Shown: piece after piece, positions 48,250 through 61,145 of the stretch
Numbering within the stretch: the first letter of the stretch is position 1
Layout: each line of letters starts with the position of its first letter
Source: Bettongia penicillata ogilbyi
Taxonomy: Eukaryota; Chordata; Mammalia; Diprotodontia; Potoroidae
Assembly: GCA_023548195.1 (NCBI GenBank)
Contig: JAJHZJ010000252.1
Span: 5,826,242-5,890,241 of the forward strand
Length of the DNA stretch: 64,000 nt
Direction of reading: 5' to 3'
Notes under the pieces: model-generated
What the model was told of the DNA's origin: nothing
The model's input: only the letters and a program-made list of their open reading frames with translations
Databases searched by the model: none
Translations under genes and position numbers: made by a program

Positions 48250-48785
48250 ACAGAAGGATGTTGTTTGGCCTTTATTTCAAAGAGGATCAGTGACTTCAGG
48301 GGCTGATGTCTTCTTGACTTGCACATGAATTGGATTTAAGGGAGGCAGAGATGTGCAAAGTCATTAGCTTCACTTTCTGGTGATGGCCCAGGATGCTGTA
48401 GGTGACCTTGGTGTCTTAGATGCCTGACCAAGTGTTCCACAGCACCTGTTTCAGCTGCCTTTGTGGCCACTGGAACAAATTATTTTCGTCTCTCTACTGT
48501 GTTAGGGGGATATTTTCACATGATTGGGGTAGAGATCCCCTAACTCACCAATGGGTTTGAGGCCTATCAGTTACCCTCAGCCTGGTTTAACCCATCTGCT
48601 GAGATGGTTTTACTAGAGTATGGCCACTGTGCATGCTGTGGCTTCTTGGACACATAGGTGAGGGTTGGATGGCAGGTGGACACTAAAGGTGGATGAGCAG
48701 CCCTGGAAAGGACTTGGAAGGCCTTCATGCCAGTGAGGCTTGTCCTCTCCGAATACCCCATAAAACATTCCCAGAAGACGCTGGC
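48250..48785 (+). repeat. Family 'B' dispersed repeat, longest copy
   Basis: 'gacttgcacatgaattggat', 'gtgcaaagtcattagcttca', 'ggcccaggatgctgtaggtg', then about 350 bp of extra sequence ('gtttgaggcctatcagttac', 'gagatggttttactagagta') that other copies in this window lack. The low-complexity-free body suggests a LINE or LTR origin. Confidence 0.6.
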
Positions 48786-48904
48786 ATTTCTACAGTGATA
48801 GGGGCTTGAGTTATTACTTCACATGTTTGTGGGTGGCTTGATCACATGTGTTCCTTACACTATGTACCTCTATCCATGTATCTTTGTTGCTTATATTCCC
48901 TATT

Positions 48905-49080
48905 TATATTTCTCTCCATGTGTGTTCTCCATGTGTTGTGTATATTCATGTACATATGTGTAAACATATATATGTATATATATACATGGATCCATATTCA
49001 TGAGTATGTATATGTGTGTATATATGTATTCATATACATATATTTCATATATATGTATGTACATTTAACTTATATACATA
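48905..49080. repeat. ATGTAT/ATAC-rich low-complexity tract
   Basis: Degenerate tatg/tgta/catata repeats. Confidence 0.75.
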
Positions 49081-49084
49081 TACA

Positions 49085-49305
49085 GAGAGCACTGGACCTG
49101 AAGTCAGGAAGTTAAGTTGAAATACAGCTTCAAACATTTACTAGCTATGTAGTTTTTAGGCGACTTAACCTCTGTCTTCCTCAGTTCCCTCATCTATAAA
49201 ATGTGGAATATTAGCAACTACCTTCCAGGACTGTTGTAAGGATAAAATGAAATAATATTTTGAAAAAAGCTTTTCAAACCTTAAAATATTATATAAATGC
49301 TAGCA
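49085..49305 (+). repeat. Marsupial SINE with MIR-type tail
   Basis: 'agcactggacctgaagtcag', 'ccctcatctataaaatgtgg', 'atattatataaatgctagca'. Confidence 0.8.
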
Positions 49306-49502
49306 TTTGAGCTCAAATTCAGCCCCAGACATTTACTAGATGTGTGACTGTGGGGAAATCACTTAACCTTGTTTGCCTCAGTTTCCCCATTTGCAAAATA
49401 AGCTGGAGAAGGAAATGGCAAAGCATTTTAGTATTTTTGCCAAGAAAACTGCAAATGGGGTCACAAAGAGTAGGACATGACTGAAAATTACTCAACAGCA
49501 AA
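49306..49502 (+). repeat. Marsupial CORE-SINE (head-truncated)
   Basis: 'gatgtgtgactgtggggaaa', 'ctggagaaggaaatggcaaa', 'tttgccaagaaaactgcaaa', 'ctcaacagcaaac', then (AT)n at 49504-49524. Confidence 0.88.
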
Positions 49503-49994
49503 CATATATATATATATATATAGCTACATATATACATACAATCTAACAGGAAAGATCATATATATACAAATGAATGCACGTAACTATATATCCTTGTATG
49601 TATCTGGTAAGGGAGATCTGTTCTGTTCTTATAGATATTTATTAACTATTATTTATTACTTATTAACTAATTATTGTGATCAATGATTGAGAATAAGGGG
49701 AAAGTAAACAAATGAGCAAAAATCATATTAGTTGTTTGCTGTCCCATAATAAAGAAAACTCTTAGCTTGTAAGGTAAAAGAATCTGGAGCTTGATTTCAG
49801 AGAAGAGGGATGGGGTGGCTCATGGGCACAATTTGGGGTAGGGATGCTAAAGTTTGGGTTACTTTACTGCACTTTCAGTTCTGTTGCTCATTGGGCAGAA
49901 TGGAACAGAGACAAGATGAAATAAAAGTAGAGACAATGTCTAAAATACACATAATTCATTTTCAAATGAGATAAGACTCTTCATTCCAATCACT

Positions 49995-50305
49995 AGCAGC
50001 TGCTTGGTGCAGTGGATAGAGCACCAGTGCAGGAGTCAGGAGGACCTGAGTTCAAATCTCACCTCAGACACTTGACACTCACTAGCTCTGTGACCTTGGG
50101 TAAGTCACTTAACCCCAATTGCCTCATCTTGGGTCATTTCCAGTCATCCTGATGAATATCAGGTCACTGGATTCAGATGACTCTGGAGGAGAAGTGAGGC
50201 TGGTGACCTGCACAACCCTCCCTCACTCAAAACAAAGTCAAGTACAAGTCACGTCATTTCTCTGACAACATGGTCTTCTTTGGCAATGAAGGATGAACAC
50301 ATGGT
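49995..50305 (+). repeat. Marsupial SINE fused to a reverse family 'B' tail
   Basis: Head 'gctgcttggtgcagtggata', 'ttaaccccaattgcctcatc' (a different subfamily from the 'tttgcctcagtttcc' copies), then the complement of family 'B': 'ccagtcatcctgatgaatat', 'gaggctggtgacctgcacaa', 'acatggtcttctttggcaat'. The other 'B' copies read as this tail reversed, so 'B' may be the tail of this SINE type. Confidence 0.8.
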
Positions 50306-50539
50306 GTATGAATACCTTTTCAAAGTCAATCAACATTGCCTTAACCTACTATCATACAACTTCTTTGGAGGAAACAGAAAAATGAAGATATAAATCCTAA
50401 GTTGAATGAATGAGATCTGAAATGAATCATCGTCATTACTGATTCCTATGCTGTTTTCTCAGTTAAAGAACAGAAAAAGAAAAAGGAGTGGTGCCACTTA
50501 GTTCCGTCATTCTCAAGGTCTGGGACACAAAGTGAAAGG

Positions 50540-51005
50540 ATTTTGAATCTTGGGAGAAATTTGGGTATTTTGGTAAGAATAAAAAGATACATGAATATGA
50601 TGAAATGTTATACTGTAAAAAACAATGAATATGATGAAAGCATGGAACAAATGCCTGGAAAGACTTAAGTGAACTGATGTTGGGTTAAATAGGTAGACCC
50701 AGGAAAACGACATACACAATGACTATAACGATGTAAACAGAAAAAAATTAACAATGACAAAACAGTTGAATACTACAAAATGATTAATGACCCAACTTGA
50801 CCCCAAAAAAGAGATGAGAAGAAATCCTCTGATTCCTTGAAGGATCTGTGGGGATGAAGCATGACATATCAAGTCAGAATTGTTCAATATTTTTTATTAG
50901 TTCTGGTGAATGTTTTTTTTTTTCCTTTCTTTTTTATTTTTTAAAATTCCTTATAAAGAAGGGCTGACTCTTTGAGAGGAAAGGTAAAGAGAGTATGAAC
51001 AGTAG
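50540..51005 (+). mobile_element. L1 LINE 3' fragment
   Basis: 'gtgaactgatgttgggttaa', 'cacaatgactataacgatgt', 'ccccaaaaaagagatgagaa'. Confidence 0.75.
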
Positions 51006-51624
51006 TTAATGTAAAACCAAAAAGTTACCAATAAAACATATGTTAAAAAAAAAAAGTAAACACAAGATAATATCAGTTAAATTACTCATGGAGAGTTTGA
51101 AGAAAAAAAAAACCCAACAACTGGAAGTTATGCCTCTGATCCAGAGGGTCAATAATGAAACAAACTTTCCTTCTCACTGCAACGAGGGAAACTATTAAGA
51201 CAGAGAGTTGTAACCATGGTCAGATTCAGTCACTGTATGGTACATGTTTTCTTGGTTGGTCGTTAGAGGGAAACTTGGCCTCAGGTTGGGAGAGGTTTCA
51301 TTTTTTCATTTTTTTCTTTTGTCTTTTTCCTAGAAATGATTGTGATGGGGTGGGGGGAATACTATAAAACATTTTTGATGGTCTGCTTTTTACTTCTTTC
51401 AAAAGTTTTAGTTATTTTTATCAGTATATTTTGTTTTCTTTAACCCACTTGTTTCTAAACGTATTCCTGTCCTGTGTCCTACCTACTGAGACATCCACTG
51501 TAACAAAAATTTAGTAAGAAAAAAAAAAAAACAGGCAAAATAGCCAACACGGGCAGAAGGAAGAGGAGGTCCATTTTTCTAATTCTTTGGGACCAGGTGT
51601 GTTCAATGCAAACGCATAGCATTC

Positions 51625-51628
51625 CGTG

Positions 51629-51683
<55 letters not shown>
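51625..51683. repeat. (TG)n microsatellite ending in (CG)n
   Basis: About 27 alternating purine-pyrimidine dinucleotides ending 'gcgcgcgcg'. Z-DNA-prone. Confidence 0.95.
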
Positions 51684-52781
51684 TTAAGTCACTGGGTACA
51701 TGGTAAAACTCTTTCAAAAGTCACATTTCCATAAATCATGGGAATTGGCACAGGGAAAAAAATGAACAAACCGCAAGTTGTACCCTTATGTACCATTAAG
51801 GCATTTGAGTAGAGAGGGCGCTGATAGGATTAATAAACAAATAGGGAATTTTACTGTTGGTGTTTCTTCATTAACATTTATTAGAGACATCTAGAGATCT
51901 GTGATAGGAAAGGCCCATTGTGGGGTGGGGGAGGTGAAACCTTGAATGCAGATTAGGAAAACCTTGAGAAGAAACTGTGTAAGACTTGGAGCTATAATAT
52001 CCAAGTAACAGAGTCCACAGATCACTCCTTGGAGCTTTCGGCTTCTACCTAAAAGAACACTGACGGACAGATAAACACTGCCCATTGCAATGTCTGCTTT
52101 ACTGTGATTTCTGAAACACTCATTCTCAAATATTATTCTTCTTTAACTAACTACTCCTACTAATTATAAGAATCCAACAGCACAATTATATGCAAAAAAA
52201 AAAAACCCAAAACAGAAATCCTTGTCCCTTTTTTAATTTCTTTTCCACCTTTCTCAAAATGAAACGTGTCTTCTTCCCACTATGGCTCTGGACAGAAGGT
52301 CTTTTTTTGAGGTCTCTCTTGTCTGTGTGACCTTTAGATGAGAAACAGTCTCGTCACTTTGATTCATTTCTGTGTGGTACCCATACTGTACTATGGACAG
52401 ACAACATTTGACTGACCAATATGAAATAGTAAATACAGGGCAGCTGTTAGTGTGGACCCAAAGGACAAAATCTGACTGCTGTGATGGGAAGCTTTCCTGA
52501 CAGTGTCTTCATGGATATTAGGTATTAAATGAATATGAGATGAAGCTAATTTTTCAGTCTAAATGAAAGGTTCCACCAAACAAGTGCTATAAACCCCAGG
52601 AATGCCTAATGCAGTAAAATCTTGGTTATTTGACATTCTTTTAGGGGAGGTGGGTATAATTCTGAGGAGTTGCATTTTCTAGATCCACAGTATCAACCAT
52701 GTGGTCCACAACTCTTGAATATGATCTAAACCACATTAAAACGTAGTTCTTATCTGATTTTAATGTATTGATCTATTAATC

Positions 52782-52819
52782 ATACATATGTGTTTATATG
52801 CATATAAACACATATGTAT
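52782..52819. repeat. Perfect 38-bp palindrome
   Basis: Left arm ATACATATGTGTTTATATG with its exact reverse complement following at once, no spacer, axis between 52800 and 52801. More A+T-rich tatg repeats follow to 52860. Confidence 0.95.
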
Positions 52820-52869
52820 AATATATGTATATATATGCATATGTATATGTATATATACATGGTTTTCTA

Positions 52870-53111
52870 GGGCAGCTAAATGGTGCAGTGGATAGAGTGC
52901 TAGACCTGGAGTCCAGAAAATCTGAGTTCAAACCTGGCCTCAGACACTTACTAGCTGTGTGACCCTGGGCAAGTCATTTAATCCTATTTACCTCAGTTTC
53001 CTCATCTGTAAAATAAGCTGGAGAAGGAAATGGCAAATCAGTATTTTTGCCAAGAAAACCCCAAATGGGGTTACAAAGAGTTGGACAAGACTGAAAAATG
53101 ACTGAACAACA
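52870..53111 (+). repeat. Marsupial CORE-SINE, most complete copy in the window
   Basis: Head 'gggcagctaaatggtgcagt' (52870), 'actagctgtgtgaccctggg', 'cctcagtttcctcatctgta', 'ctggagaaggaaatggcaaa', 'aagaaaaccccaaatggggt', end 'actgaacaaca'. It lies next to the palindromic A+T-rich tract. Confidence 0.95.
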
Positions 53112-53257
53112 TGTGCCTTTCCAAATCAATATACTGGGATCTTTATGATTTAGGGGTCCATATTTCTGAGTTTATACACTGTACTCAAAAACTGAGGGAT
53201 ATTATTCACCAAGAAGTATTTTGTTACTGTTTTTTTAGCTATTTGAGATGAGAAAAT

Positions 53258-53325
53258 ATATACTATACTATATAGTATATATTACAGTACTATAGATATA
53301 CTATATAGTATATACTATATACTTC
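53258..53325. repeat. A+T-rich self-complementary tract
   Basis: Repeats of 'actatatagtatat' that fold on themselves. Confidence 0.8.
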
Positions 53326-53524
53326 CCTGACTTAAAACACAATTGGAACAGAATTTCAACTTTTTAGACTGATTCAGGATCCTATTTATGAACATCCACT
53401 ATTGAGTTAACTTAAACCACTGCTCTCAGGACCTATAACTGTCTATAACTACTTACCAAATGCTCCCAGAGGACAGTGCTTTTTGAGTTATCATGTCTAG
53501 TTTTTCTGTCTCCTGTCGTTATCC

Positions 53525-53830
53525 TTCATTCTCATAGTGGAATAATAACTTCACTAAGGTGATGTCTTGATGTACAGGTGCATTGGATTTAAGTGCAGCA
53601 CAGCTTCACAAAGTCACCAACCTCACTCTCTCCTCCAGAGACTTTGGAGTTCGGTGGCAAGATGTAAGTCAAGATGACTAGTGATAACCCAGGATGCAGT
53701 GGGAGACCTTGGTCTTTTTAAGCTGAGGTCTTTCCCAGGTCTCACAGCACACATTCAGTGATTAATTTAGACAAGAGATAGCCTACTTTGCCATCACAAA
53801 AGAATCCATCTGGGAAGGGAAGACTCTTGG
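53525..53830 (+). repeat. Family 'B' dispersed repeat
   Basis: 'cattggatttaagtgcagca', 'aacccaggatgcagtgggag', 'ccttggtctttttaagctga', 'cattcagtgattaatttaga'. Confidence 0.75.
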
Positions 53831-55189
53831 AGTTTTTGAACCGAATAGAAGGCAATTGCTATTTACAAATAAAGATGAAGACTATTAGGGAGCTACATGT
53901 TCCCCATCTGACCCTACCTTAGGTTAACTTGTGGTTCTATATGACTAGAACTCAGATAATAGTCTAACAACCTTTTCCAGAGGAAAATGGAATTATGCAT
54001 TTCATTTTCTCAGAAGGGCACGGTCATTTACTTTCCAGTGATGGATGCTATTATGTCATGAGCCAAGCAATATTTCACTATCTCAATGACGTTTCTCACA
54101 AATCTCAATAGAAACAGATCTATGTGAACCCACAAAAACTGAATACATTGATGACCCTGAAAATAACTTCAAGACCTAAAATCACAACCATATTCAAGGC
54201 TGTTGTTTTCTTATGCTGAGATAAGGTCACAATTCTTTGGTCATGTGATATTGTATACCATACTTGATAAATGCTAGCACTAGGTGTCCATCAGAGCCAC
54301 AACTAGGAATTTTTATACCTGAAGCAAAGATCACAAAGTACTCCTGGGTCAAGAGGCAGGTGGAGAAGTAGGGTGGAGGAGGATCTTGCTTCTTCCTTCC
54401 ATCTTCCTGGTAGTTTTCTATTTTAACTAATCATTGTCTCTAACTCGTTTTAAGTTCTGTCATTTCTGTTCTGCTGAAGGATTAAAGTATTGTCAGAATC
54501 CTACAAATGTGGTATATTTTCCAATTCAGTGTCCCGGGATGAAGGTTTGATTGCCCTACCCCAGTTACAGAATCAGTACCCATGCCTAACAGTTATGCAA
54601 AATTACATCTAAGAGAGCACTGCATTCTTCCTAAGTGTATTTATTAGTGTGATATTTTTAGACTTCCTCTGAGTCTTACTCTACTGTTTCTTACTGCTTC
54701 ATTGGTAACTTCTGGGCTTTCCAAGCATAGGACAAGATAAAGACTTCGAAGAAGTTGTTGGTTTTAGGCTATATGACTTCTCTGATTACCAGTTAAGCTA
54801 AGTTCATAAAGACCAGGTTGGCTACAGAGTGATATAAATTTCAATCACAAAAATTATTTGTGATTGTCAACCAAGTTGTAGAGGCTTGACAATGCATCAT
54901 CGGAAGTCATACTCACCCTAGCGAAATAACAGACTTCTGAAGTATGAAAAGAAATCTTGAAAAAAATGACATCTGGATCATAAGATGTCACCATGTGGTC
55001 TAGGCAGGCTTCCTGTGGCTCAATGGGTATCTTAGCTAGCTGCCTTGCCTAAAATAGTCTTTCTCCATTCCACCTACTTTCCCTCCTGTTTTGGTATGCA
55101 TAATAAGCTTGAGTCTACAGAACAGATAGAGCATAGTATATACTTTATCTATATATAGTATAGATATAATATAAATATGTCAAATAATA

Positions 55190-55440
55190 AAAACTATCAT
55201 TTTTATAGCACTTTAAAATTTGCAAAGGAATTAACAAATATTCTTTTATTTTATACTCATGACAACCCTGGGAGGTAGATGTTATGATTACAGCCCCTTT
55301 ACAGATAAAGAAACCGAGATAGAAAGAGGTTATATGACTTTCCCAGGGTCACACAGCTAACAAAACGGCTGAGACTGAATTTGAACTTTTCTTCCTGCCT
55401 TCAGGGCCAGCACTCTATCCATTGCACTACCAGCCTGCCT
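55190..55440 (-). repeat. MIR/CORE-SINE
   Basis: 'tcatgacaaccctgggaggt', 'tttacagataaagaaaccga', 'cccagggtcacacagctaac', 'ctctatccattgcactacca'. Confidence 0.85.
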
Positions 55441-56256
55441 CAGAATACGGAACACAGGTTTCCTTCTGAGAAAAGTGCATGGACTTTGGACCTAGGACAC
55501 GGACTTTGGAATATTTATCTTGGACGCTCACATGCTTGTTTTAGCTTATTTCCCAGGTCTTGGCTATGTTATAGATATTGCCAAGTGGATGAATTCCGGT
55601 TAGATGAGATGTTTCTGTGTTTATCACCTAATGATCATGATCAATGATAGAAAATAAGAGGAAAATATGTACATGAGACAAAACCATAGTACTTGTATGA
55701 TGTCTTGTAAGTAAAGAAGGGACCTCTTTTAGCTTGGAGGATAAAAGGCTCTAGATTCTGCACAGAAAGAGAGGCAGTATTGTTTAGTTGGTAGAATTTC
55801 AGGCTCAGATGCTAAAGTTTTGGTCACTTTCTATATTTCCTATTCTACATTCCCAATTCTGCCTCTCACTAAGTGAACTAGAGCAAATCTGGAAACATTA
55901 CAGCAAGAGTAATAAACATATGGATGTTTTGCTTGGAAAGATAATAGGGATGAAAAACATGAATGGGTTCAAACTTATAGACCTTTAAATATTTATAATA
56001 ATAAGTTTTACAGTACATTCCTAAACCTTGATAGAAAAAAATAACCTTTTTCCAAGTCCATTCAAAAGAGATAATATAGTACCAGATGGCTTGTTAGTCT
56101 AACCTTTTTATTTCATAAGTCACTTGCATTCCTCAATGTCAGATCAGACAGGATGATTATCATCTTTCCTCACTCAGGTATAAAGCATGTGAATGATGCA
56201 AATAGACAAATCATGCACTTAGGGATCTGAGGTGATGAGGGCCCCCAGCATCACTA

Positions 56257-56607
<351 letters not shown>

Positions 56608-57129
56608 TCAACCAAGAGGGCATACTTTTCATTTATAAATAAGATTTCTCTTCTGTTAGATTTATTACAAATTGTTATGATTATTCTTGGATACCCTTTG
56701 GAGAAAGCAGGACTGGAAATACTAAATTGGGATAATGCCTTTAATTTACAAGTGGTCTGATATTTTCTATGGACACAGATAAAGAATTTGTGTCGAATCT
56801 GAGAATCTGCAGTGACTAAATGTTTGCACAGCTTAGCTTTCTCTCACAGAATGTCAAAACGCATGATGTTTAAATACCCTTACACAACATAGGTCAAATT
56901 AAAATCGGGAGAACCACTAAAACCCAACAAGACAACTGCCCCTTTGCAAGTCTGAAGTGTGCAGCTGTGGAACTGCTCCTGCACCCCCCCTTCCATGATC
57001 CTCCTGCAATGTTTCAGGGAGGAAACATTGATTTCAACATAAATCCATCCAAGCAATAAAATAGCAAGTACAAAAGCAAGACAAGAAATAAATCGAGATA
57101 TGAAGAGTAGTTCTCTAGCTTCCAAACTA

Positions 57130-57280
57130 AAGGCTGTAACCAGAAGGGGTCTTAGAGATCATTCAGTTTAGCCACCTTGCCTTGATCGTAAAGAAAATGA
57201 AACCCAGAGACTGGCCTTGGACATTTGGTGAGAAAATGGCAGATATGGAATTTGAACCCAGGTCTCATATTTTGGAGGGT
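57130..57280 (-). repeat. MIR SINE
   Basis: 'aaggggtcttagagatcatt', 'gaaaatgaaacccagagact', 'gatatggaatttgaacccag'. Confidence 0.75.
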
Positions 57281-57639
57281 AACAATAATAAATGATGATG
57301 AAAATAATAATAGGTGATGGGGAAAGGACTGGCGTAGAAACTGGACCTGTAATTTCATTGGTGTATTCATTATACAGTATAAGATGGCACCTTCTCTTGC
57401 AACTTAGAGCGTTGAGTTTCATTTAACACTGAAAGATTATGACTTAGCCTGGGGTCACACTCCTGTTATATATCATGGGCAAGACTTGAACTCAGTTTTT
57501 CCTAGCTAGGTGACCTGTTCTCTAAATGACAGAAATCATCAAGGATGGCTGAATCTTCAAGCCTTGGTGACTAGAAGAATGGTGCTAACCCAGAGAGAAA
57601 AAGGGAAGCAGATAGGGCTAAAATGTTGAGTTCAGTCCT

Positions 57640-57810
57640 AGCAGCAAAAGCTAACCTTTCTCTAGTGTGTCGGTGTTTACAATATTCTTCTACTACAACA
57701 ACTTCGTGAGGTAAGTAGTGCATTGCAGGTGACAAAACTGAGACTCAGTTGATGTCAAATGTCACACAGGTAGAAAGTGTTAGAGACAGAGTACAAGTCT
57801 TTCAAGATTT
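57640..57810 (-). repeat. MIR SINE
   Basis: 'tacaacaacttcgtgaggta', 'gtgacaaaactgagactcag', 'aatgtcacacaggtagaaag'. Confidence 0.7.
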
Positions 57811-58087
57811 CATCAGTCTTTTTTTTACTGACCCACGTTTTCATTTTAGACATATTGAGTCTGAGGTCATTTGTAGGATGGCCAAATAAGAAGATCCTAT
57901 AGGCAATTAGAAATAGTTTAATAAATGTAATACCAGGCTGTTTATATAATCTAGATTATATACTAATATGTTATAAAACTAGATTACCATATAGTTTTAC
58001 AGATTTCTCTGTGTGAATGTATACATTAGGGAAGGAAAATTAGACAATTATGAATCACAGTGTGCGTTACAATTCTATCCTAAAGAA

Positions 58088-58272
58088 TAATTCAGGGGTG
58101 CTTAACCTGGGGTCCATGAACTTCTTTATTTAAAAAATATTTTGATGGCTGTTCTTTTAGATATTCTGTTTCCTTTGCAATTCCATGTGTTTTATGTATT
58201 TTAAAAACTTTATTCTGAGGAGGTATTCATAGGCTCCACCAGATTGCTGAAGGATTCTTGACAAAAAAAAAA
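58088..58272 (+). mobile_element. Second MITE family, copy 2
   Basis: 'aggggtgcttaacctggggt', 'ctgtttcctttgcaattcca', 'gaaggattcttgac'. Same family as 22685-22895, opposite orientation, with partly complementary ends. Confidence 0.7.
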
Positions 58273-58359
58273 GTTAACAGTTTGTTATTTTTGAAAGTTT
58301 CAGTTTTTAAAATTTCTTTTTTAAGATAATAAAAATCTATTTTTATTCCTCTAGACTCT

Positions 58360-58890
58360 CCAAAAGAAAAAGAAAATCCTTATAAAAATATACTCAGTCA
58401 TACAAAACAAATTCCTGCATTGCCCATATTAAAAAAAAAATGTCTCCTTCTGAATCCATCATCTATTATGAAGAGATGGGTAGCATGTTTCATCATAGGC
58501 TTCTGGGAAGTTTTTAGTCTTTCAGAGTTGTCTTTAGAATATTGTTCTTTCTGTATGAACTATTCCCTTACTCCTACTCCCTTTACTCTGTTTTCATACG
58601 TCTTCCCACATTTCCCTGAAACCATCCTCTTCATAATTTCTTATGCCACAATGATATTCTGTTCCATGCATATCTCATAATTTGTTCAGCCATGCCCTAG
58701 TTTGGGGGCACTGCCTCAATTTTTATTTCTTTTCCATGAGAAAAACAACTGTGAGAAGTACTTTCGTATATATAGGTACTTTCCTTCGTTCTTTGGTTTC
58801 TTTGGGGTATAGACCTAGTAGTGGTATGCAGAGATCAAAGGGTATGCAGAGTTTAGCAATTTTTTTAGAACTTCAACTTTACTTACCCTA
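58360..58890 (-). mobile_element. L1 LINE 3' fragment, antisense
   Basis: 'catttccctgaaaccatcct', 'cacaatgatattctgttcca', 'tttgttcagccatgccctag', 'agatcaaagggtatgcagag'. Confidence 0.75.
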
Positions 58891-60177
58891 TGGTCTCACT
58901 TTGGTGCTACTGCTCACACATCAGCCTAGAATCCCAGGGCAATGAGAGCAGACATGGTTATTATATTCCTGCCATAAAATGTTTTGTTTATGAGGCCATC
59001 TTGCCAGTTCTGATTCCTCCTTTTTCTGGTATGCTGCCCTTAAAACTATACCAATTCCTCAGCCTTTAGAATCACGTCCTATAGATGACCTCTGATTTAT
59101 TCTTTCTGGATCACACACCCTTTTGGACTCCTCCCTCTACCACTGTGGATTTCCCTTAATCATCAGAATGCATCAGATGCATAGGAACGGAGGCTGAAAA
59201 TTACACAAACTTTACATATTGATTTTAAGTATTAGTACAAAAAATATTTTTGGTGAAATCTGGATTTTTTGATGCAAAATATGAGTGCAAAATTCCCTTT
59301 TATACAAGAATGAATGCAGTAATAATATTGAATAAAGTATACTTTCATAATTTTAGAAATTTAAAATTATAGCTTCACCACATTTTCCAAAAATGAATTG
59401 AATGTGACTAGGGGGAAGTATTGTGTATAGTTTGATGTTTAAAAAATGGAGGCAAAGATATATTAAGGATATAATCCATGTTTGCCAACAGTAAATTTAA
59501 TGGTTGACAACTAGGAAGCCTCTAATCTTAGATTCTCTCAGCAATAAGAGAATAGTAAGTATGGTTTTGCTGTCATTTTATTTCTTGGCATCACACCTAG
59601 AGAAGGAATACACTGACTGTAGTGTCCTGGAAGGAGAAGGGACTGTTTTTGAAACCCTACATCAGCATGTCTAATGATATGCACAGGGCAGAATGCTGTG
59701 AAAAGACAGGAACAGTGGCCAGGCCGCAGAAGAGGGAAGTGTCCTTATCTGATTTGTCTGGCAGAACTTTGGACTACAAAGGGCTTTTAACCCAAGCTTT
59801 GTGTATAGGAGTGAAATTAGTCAGTGGGCAGGGATCTCTCACAGTTGGCTAAATTTAGTCCTGGGTGCAACCACCTGTTGTGCTGTAAATCTATACACTG
59901 ATTTTTTTGCTGTGTACTTCCTTCCCACTGTGACTTAGAAACAGGTCAGGTGTGAAAGACCGGAAGAGGGTGAAGCAACAATGGAGAGATGAAGCTTTTC
60001 AGATAAAAGCAGGAAAGAGTAGAAAGGAGCATGGAGAAGAAAAATGACTCTAAAATAATCCTTGCTTTCTGTGATGCATTTTGTTTGGGATTCCACAAAG
60101 CAAGAAAGCATTTCTCTGCCCAGGAGTTTCATAAGCTGGACTAGGACAAGGGGCAGGGAGGAGGCAGGGCTGGGAGG

Positions 60178-60275
60178 CAGAACACCAAACTCCTCCCAAT
60201 GCCTTCCTTTATAGAGAGCAGAAACCGGACTCTTGTTCATTCTACTTTGCATCTGCTGCCCTGCCTGATTTTAAC
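60178..60275 (+). repeat. Local direct repeat, first copy
   Basis: 'caccaaactcctcccaatgc' and 'gcagaaaccggactc' recur at 60386-60485 with about 80-85% match over 98 bp. Confidence 0.85.
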
Positions 60276-60385
60276 TCCATGGAACAGATGAACTCATAGC
60301 TTCTAATTTTATTACCATGTTGCTTACTCCAACCTTGACTGACACCACCACCCTCAGCCTCCTCTCCTGTCTCATTGGAGGGGAG

Positions 60386-60485
60386 AATACCAAACTCCTC
60401 CCAACGCCTTCCTTTGTAGAGGGCAGAAACCGGACTCAGCTCATTTCACTCTGTATCGGCCGTCCTGCCTGGTTTCAATTCCGCA
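60386..60485 (+). repeat. Local direct repeat, second copy
   Basis: 'taccaaactcctcccaacgc', 'gcagaaaccggactcagctc', 'gtcctgcctggtttcaattc'. 208 bp from the first copy. Confidence 0.85.
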
Positions 60486-60529
60486 GGATAAGATGCCCTC
60501 ATACAGGGTACCCTTAGTGTCCTGTCCCC

Positions 60530-60695
60530 TCCCCAACTTTCTTGTCTCCTTTTGTGTATTGTCTCTCCCTTTATGTAATAAGATCCTCAAGGGCAAAGAC
60601 TGTCTTTCTTTTTATTAATTGTATACTCAGAACTTAGCATAGTGCCTGGCACAGAATAGGCACTTAATACATGTTTATTAGATTGGTTTACTGGA
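60530..60695 (+). repeat. L2 LINE 3' end
   Basis: 'aataagatcctcaagggcaa', 'acttagcatagtgcctggca', 'taggcacttaatacatgttt'. Confidence 0.8.
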
Positions 60696-60734
60696 TTGGA
60701 TTCAAAGGATTGATTGGTGGTTGCTATGGAGAAA

Positions 60735-61145
60735 GACTTGGGAAAGGGAGGAGGGCTACAATTATTCCATACCAGCCATTATGACAAGGCAAATGATGTA
60801 AGAAATGTAAGGGGAATTTGGAGAAACTTGTAATGATATAAAATGGTACAGAGTGATGCAAGCGATGCAGGAAAATCACATACAACTATAAAAATGCAAA
60901 TGCAGACAACATGACAAGGAAACTTAACTAACATTCATTGCAGTGACCGGTCTTGGTCCCAGAGAAAATCCGATGAAGCGTACTTTCTGCTCTCAGGAAA
61001 GAGCTGAAGGATTACTGAGCCCGAATGTTACACATCTTCTCAGATGTGGTCATTTTGTGGGTCAGCTTTTCTGAACTGTTTTTTGTGAGGGTTCAGTTGG
61101 AGAGAGGATATGTTAGGAAATTACTATGATATTAAAAAAGCATCA
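60735..61145 (+). mobile_element. L1 LINE 3' fragment
   Basis: 'ggagaaacttgtaatgatat', 'acagagtgatgcaagcgatg', 'ggaaaatcacatacaactat'. Confidence 0.65.

Noticed and set aside
52870..52960. tRNA gene in the SINE head
   Set aside because: The tRNA-like promoter head is part of a SINE seen many times in the window. There is no intact cloverleaf.
56880..57125. 81-residue minus frame with a hydrophobic N-terminus, considered as a LANCL3 exon
   Set aside because: No LanC motif, not similar to LANCL3, and no suitable splice sites were seen.
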